The notes under the pieces are model-generated. The model had not been told where the DNA came from. It searched no databases and saw only the letters and a list, made by a program, of their open reading frames with translations. A DNA stretch of 64,000 bases from contig JAAXUP010000001.1 of NCBI GenBank assembly GCA_013335935.1, positions 1 through 64,000 of the forward strand, given 5' to 3'. The position numbers were made by a program, and so were the translations under genes. Within the stretch, counting starts at the first letter, position 1. The number at the start of each line of letters is the position of its first letter. Shown piece after piece: positions 61,977-64,000 of this stretch. Source of the DNA: Eubacteriaceae bacterium (GTDB lineage Bacteria > Bacillota > Clostridia > Eubacteriales > Alkalibacteraceae).

Positions 61977-62972
61977 ATGAGTAATAAATTTAATATTGAT
62001 GATTACTGGAGAGCAATAATTCTTTATGGTTTGAATACAGCAACCTATAAGATAGCCTTAGCGAAATGCTTGCATAATTTCACATTAAAAGGGAAAGATA
62101 CTGTAAGCATGCATGAACTTGCTACGGAATTTTTCAATGCATATAAGGTTAGACTGACTAACAATATGCCACAACTTGACAATCCTGCCAGACAGACTAA
62201 AATGGAGTATATAATAAACCTATACAATTTAGGTAAAGTGTCAGAAGCAGCAGCAATTGAATATGTAAAAAACAATGCATTTTCTGATGTAATCCCAAGA
62301 TTTCATACTGTAAATAATGATAAACTTCCTATCGAATTTTATGAACATTCCCAAAGCGGATTGATTTTACATGACAATGTATTTTTGTTATTCGAAGGGC
62401 AAAGCAGTGAAATTTTGATACAAGAAGTTGAATCGCGTTGGGATCTACTAGAAGCTGCTTTTCAGTTGAAAAGAGTTGATGAAAAATTGGTCAACGATAT
62501 ACGAAAGATCTACCTATCGGATGGATACTCCCGGAAAAATATCACGGGCCTAATACCTGTATTGAACGGTTATCAGAAAGGCATTTGCTTCTATTGTGGA
62601 GAATCTATGGATGGACATGATATTCATGTGGATCATGTGATCCCGCGTCAAGTGATTTATCATGACGAAATTTGGAATCTAGTTCTTGCACACGGGTTTT
62701 GCAATGAACAAAAGAGCGATGCGCTACCGAGTGAAAAATATATAAAAAAATTAATCGAACGCAATGAACATTTCATCGCAAGCAATCATCCAATTAAAAA
62801 TCAACTAATAAAAACCATGGGACAGAATGTTGTAACACGAAGAAAGTTCGTACAGAAAGTATATGAAGATGTTAAACTTGTAATCCCATATACTTGGGAA
62901 GGTATAAAAGGATACAATCCTGATACGGATGAATTTTACAAATCGTTTGTTAGGAGTTTAAAGAAATGGTGA
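61977..62972 (+). CDS. HNH endonuclease of a cargo pair, 331 aa
   Basis: The first 200 residues are unrecognised, helical, possibly a target-sensing part. The HNH nuclease lies at about 203-245: CFYCGESM, HVDHVIPRQVIYHDEIWNLVLAHGFCNEQKSD. The promoter-like TGATAGAAT (61931-61939) upstream suggests independent expression in the lysogen. ATG 61977 follows GGTGGTGA at some distance. The next gene, a methyltransferase, overlaps it by 7 bp, so the two act together. Confidence 0.82.
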   Translation: MSNKFNIDDYWRAIILYGLNTATYKIALAKCLHNFTLKGKDTVSMHELATEFFNAYKVRLTNNMPQLDNPARQTKMEYIINLYNLGKVSEAAAIEYVKNNAFSDVIPRFHTVNNDKLPIEFYEHSQSGLILHDNVFLLFEGQSSEILIQEVESRWDLLEAAFQLKRVDEKLVNDIRKIYLSDGYSRKNITGLIPVLNGYQKGICFYCGESMDGHDIHVDHVIPRQVIYHDEIWNLVLAHGFCNEQKSDALPSEKYIKKLIERNEHFIASNHPIKNQLIKTMGQNVVTRRKFVQKVYEDVKLVIPYTWEGIKGYNPDTDEFYKSFVRSLKKW

Positions 62973-63565
62973 AGAATACAGTAGAATATTATGACCGAAA
63001 TGCTGAATCGTTTTTCAGTGGCACTGTCAACGCGGATATGAGCGATCAATACAGTCGATTCGAGAAATACCTTCCGCTTGGAGCGTCAATATTGGATGCA
63101 GGCTGCGGATCAGGTAGGGACAGCAGACACTTCATGAACATTGGATTTGCTGTATCTGCTTTTGACGCTTCAGACGAGATGGTTAAATTGAGCTCTGATT
63201 TTACAGGTCTGGAAGTAAAAAAAGCTACCTTTGATGATTTTGATTTCAATAAGGAATTTGATGGGATATGGACATGCGCTTCATTACTCCACGTCAGAAG
63301 AGAATCGCTGAAAACAGTTATTGGCAGACTGGCATCGCATTTAAAGGATAATGGTGTTATGTACATGTCTTTCAAATATGGAACCGCTGAGTATGTAAAA
63401 GATGGTAGATATTTTAATTGCTATGATGAAGATGGTATTCGAAAGTTGTTGGGAAGTATATCATATCTTTCGATTTTAGATATATACCAGTCGCTCGATG
63501 CTAGAAAAGATAGAAAAGATGAATACTGGCTTAATGTCATTGTTAGAAAAACTTCTGATCAATAA
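62966..63565 (+). CDS. class I SAM-dependent methyltransferase of the cargo pair, 199 aa
   Basis: Rossmann SAM-binding motif ILDAGCGSGRDSRHF (about 42-56), motif II acidic FDASDEM, and WTCASLLHVRR as the post-motif. It lacks DPPY or other DNA-methyltransferase motifs and is closer to the small TehB-like group. It may methylate a protein, RNA or small molecule, or DNA by an unusual route. Overlaps the HNH gene by 7 bp; a terminator follows. Confidence 0.8.
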   Translation: MVKNTVEYYDRNAESFFSGTVNADMSDQYSRFEKYLPLGASILDAGCGSGRDSRHFMNIGFAVSAFDASDEMVKLSSDFTGLEVKKATFDDFDFNKEFDGIWTCASLLHVRRESLKTVIGRLASHLKDNGVMYMSFKYGTAEYVKDGRYFNCYDEDGIRKLLGSISYLSILDIYQSLDARKDRKDEYWLNVIVRKTSDQ

Positions 63566-63621
63566 ATCTAATTCATTAAAATAGTAGTAATATCAGTAAA
63601 ATAATACTAATTGCAACTAAG

Positions 63622-63649
63622 AACACTTCTGAATTCCAGAGGTGTTTTT
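63622..63649 (+). terminator. terminator of the HNH-methyltransferase cargo
   Basis: AACACTTCTG pairs with CAGAGGTGTT (one G-T) around AATTC, followed by TTTTT. Confidence 0.75.
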
Positions 63650-63693
63650 CTATGCAAAAAATCAATTCAGAGGAAAGAATATACATAAACAAA

Positions 63694-63721
63694 AGAGGTG
63701 GTTTTGATGGTTGCCCAGATT
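63694..63721 (+). repeat. right copy of the duplicated gene junction
   Basis: AGAGGTGG, ATG and first codons of the tail gene. Matches 61781-61809 at 24 of 29 aligned positions; this copy is in frame with the living gene. Confidence 0.6.
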
Positions 63722-64000
63722 GTACTACAAGATAAAGATGGTGGATTCATTGCGTACATGTTGATTGATGAGTTCATCGTTTTTAAAAGAGATGAATGGT
63801 TAAATGGATCCCACACCTTGGAAATAGAGCTTCCAATCACTCATGGTGAGATCCAAAATATCATTAAATATAACCGAATACTATTTAAGGATCAGACATT
63901 AAACAAATGGTATGAATTTGTTATTAAGGTCATCGAAAAAAATACGGATTCAGTAAAAATATTCTGTGAGAGCAGCTTATATGACACACTATACTCCTTT
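63707..64000 (+). CDS. phage tail protein after Dit (tail endopeptidase/Tal-like), 3'-truncated by the window
   Basis: Ninety-eight codons are visible, open to the window end: MVAQIVLQDKDGGFIAYMLI, then EWLNGSHTLEIELPITHGEI and WYEFVIKVIEKNTDSVKIFCE. This N-terminal pattern fits siphovirus proteins that follow Dit (prophage endopeptidase tail family, Tal). RBS AGAGGTGG precedes ATG 63707. Confidence 0.75.
   Translation, partial: MVAQIVLQDKDGGFIAYMLIDEFIVFKRDEWLNGSHTLEIELPITHGEIQNIIKYNRILFKDQTLNKWYEFVIKVIEKNTDSVKIFCESSLYDTLYSF

Noticed and set aside
1-64000. CRISPR array or rRNA operon
   Set aside because: No regularly spaced repeat-spacer pattern and no rRNA sequence was seen anywhere in the window.

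Overview
The window reads as a low-GC Gram-positive chromosome of the class Clostridia carrying a large integrated siphovirus prophage. The evidence is the host gene order (aspS; phoB-phoR-pstSCAB-phoU; der-gpsA; yggS-sepF-yggT-ylmH-rluD-like), strong AGGAGG-type ribosome binding sites, frequent TTG and GTG starts, and phage proteins of the kind common in clostridial prophages (DUF2800, DUF2815, DUF1492, VapE, ParB-methyltransferase). I cannot name genus or species from the sequence alone.

Region 1 (1-18.2 kb) is ordinary chromosome: the 3' part of aspS, a CsoR-type repressor, an RseC-like protein, the phosphate-starvation regulators and transporter with two clear arrays of 11-bp-spaced Pho boxes, a DUF512 radical-SAM protein, der, gpsA, tRNA-Pro(GGG), a division/translation cluster and a ferritin-like protein. 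PstA carries an unusual PDZ-like insertion.

Region 2 (18.3-26.5 kb) is an AT-rich accessory island. It holds the debris of a phage late-gene intergenic region, a small XRE regulator, a 5' remnant of a DUF262 gene, and a restriction-modification-like block. In that block a three-gene operon (McrB-like AAA+ ATPase, PD-(D/E)XK nuclease, unknown 314-aa protein) converges on an operon of two long D12-class adenine methyltransferases with its own XRE regulator. The island ends against an inverted, decayed copy of a phage family-A DNA polymerase. The layout (three restriction-like genes plus two methyltransferases) recalls BsuMI and LlaJI, but with N6-adenine-type enzymes. It is my best candidate for an undescribed system.

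Region 3 (26.6-64 kb, continuing past the window) is the prophage. An ImmA/IrrE-type protease with extra zinc ribbons and a CI-like repressor are divergent from the early genes. The early leader contains a Com-like zinc-finger gene and a tandemly repeated structured RNA element, each full copy ending in an intrinsic terminator. Replication genes follow: DUF2800, DUF2815, an intein-containing DNA polymerase, VapE, VRR-NUC and a SNF2-type helicase. Then come DUF1492, HNH, a cos-like intergenic region, a ParB-methyltransferase fusion, terminase, an HK97-type head module and a long-tail module with a classic -1 frameshift site between the two tail-assembly chaperones.

The late operon is interrupted at several gene borders by foreign, mostly AT-rich cargo, usually with its own terminator and sometimes a visible promoter: NERD-HRDC protein; HNH-AP2 endonuclease; a divergent gene behind a perfect 21-bp palindrome plus a 456-aa predicted membrane protein; a C_GCAxxG_C_C redox-type protein with a small membrane protein and an antisense 30-aa ORF; and an HNH plus methyltransferase pair flanked by a duplicated gene junction. 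Several look like superinfection-exclusion or defence morons. No integrase is visible; it presumably lies beyond the right edge.
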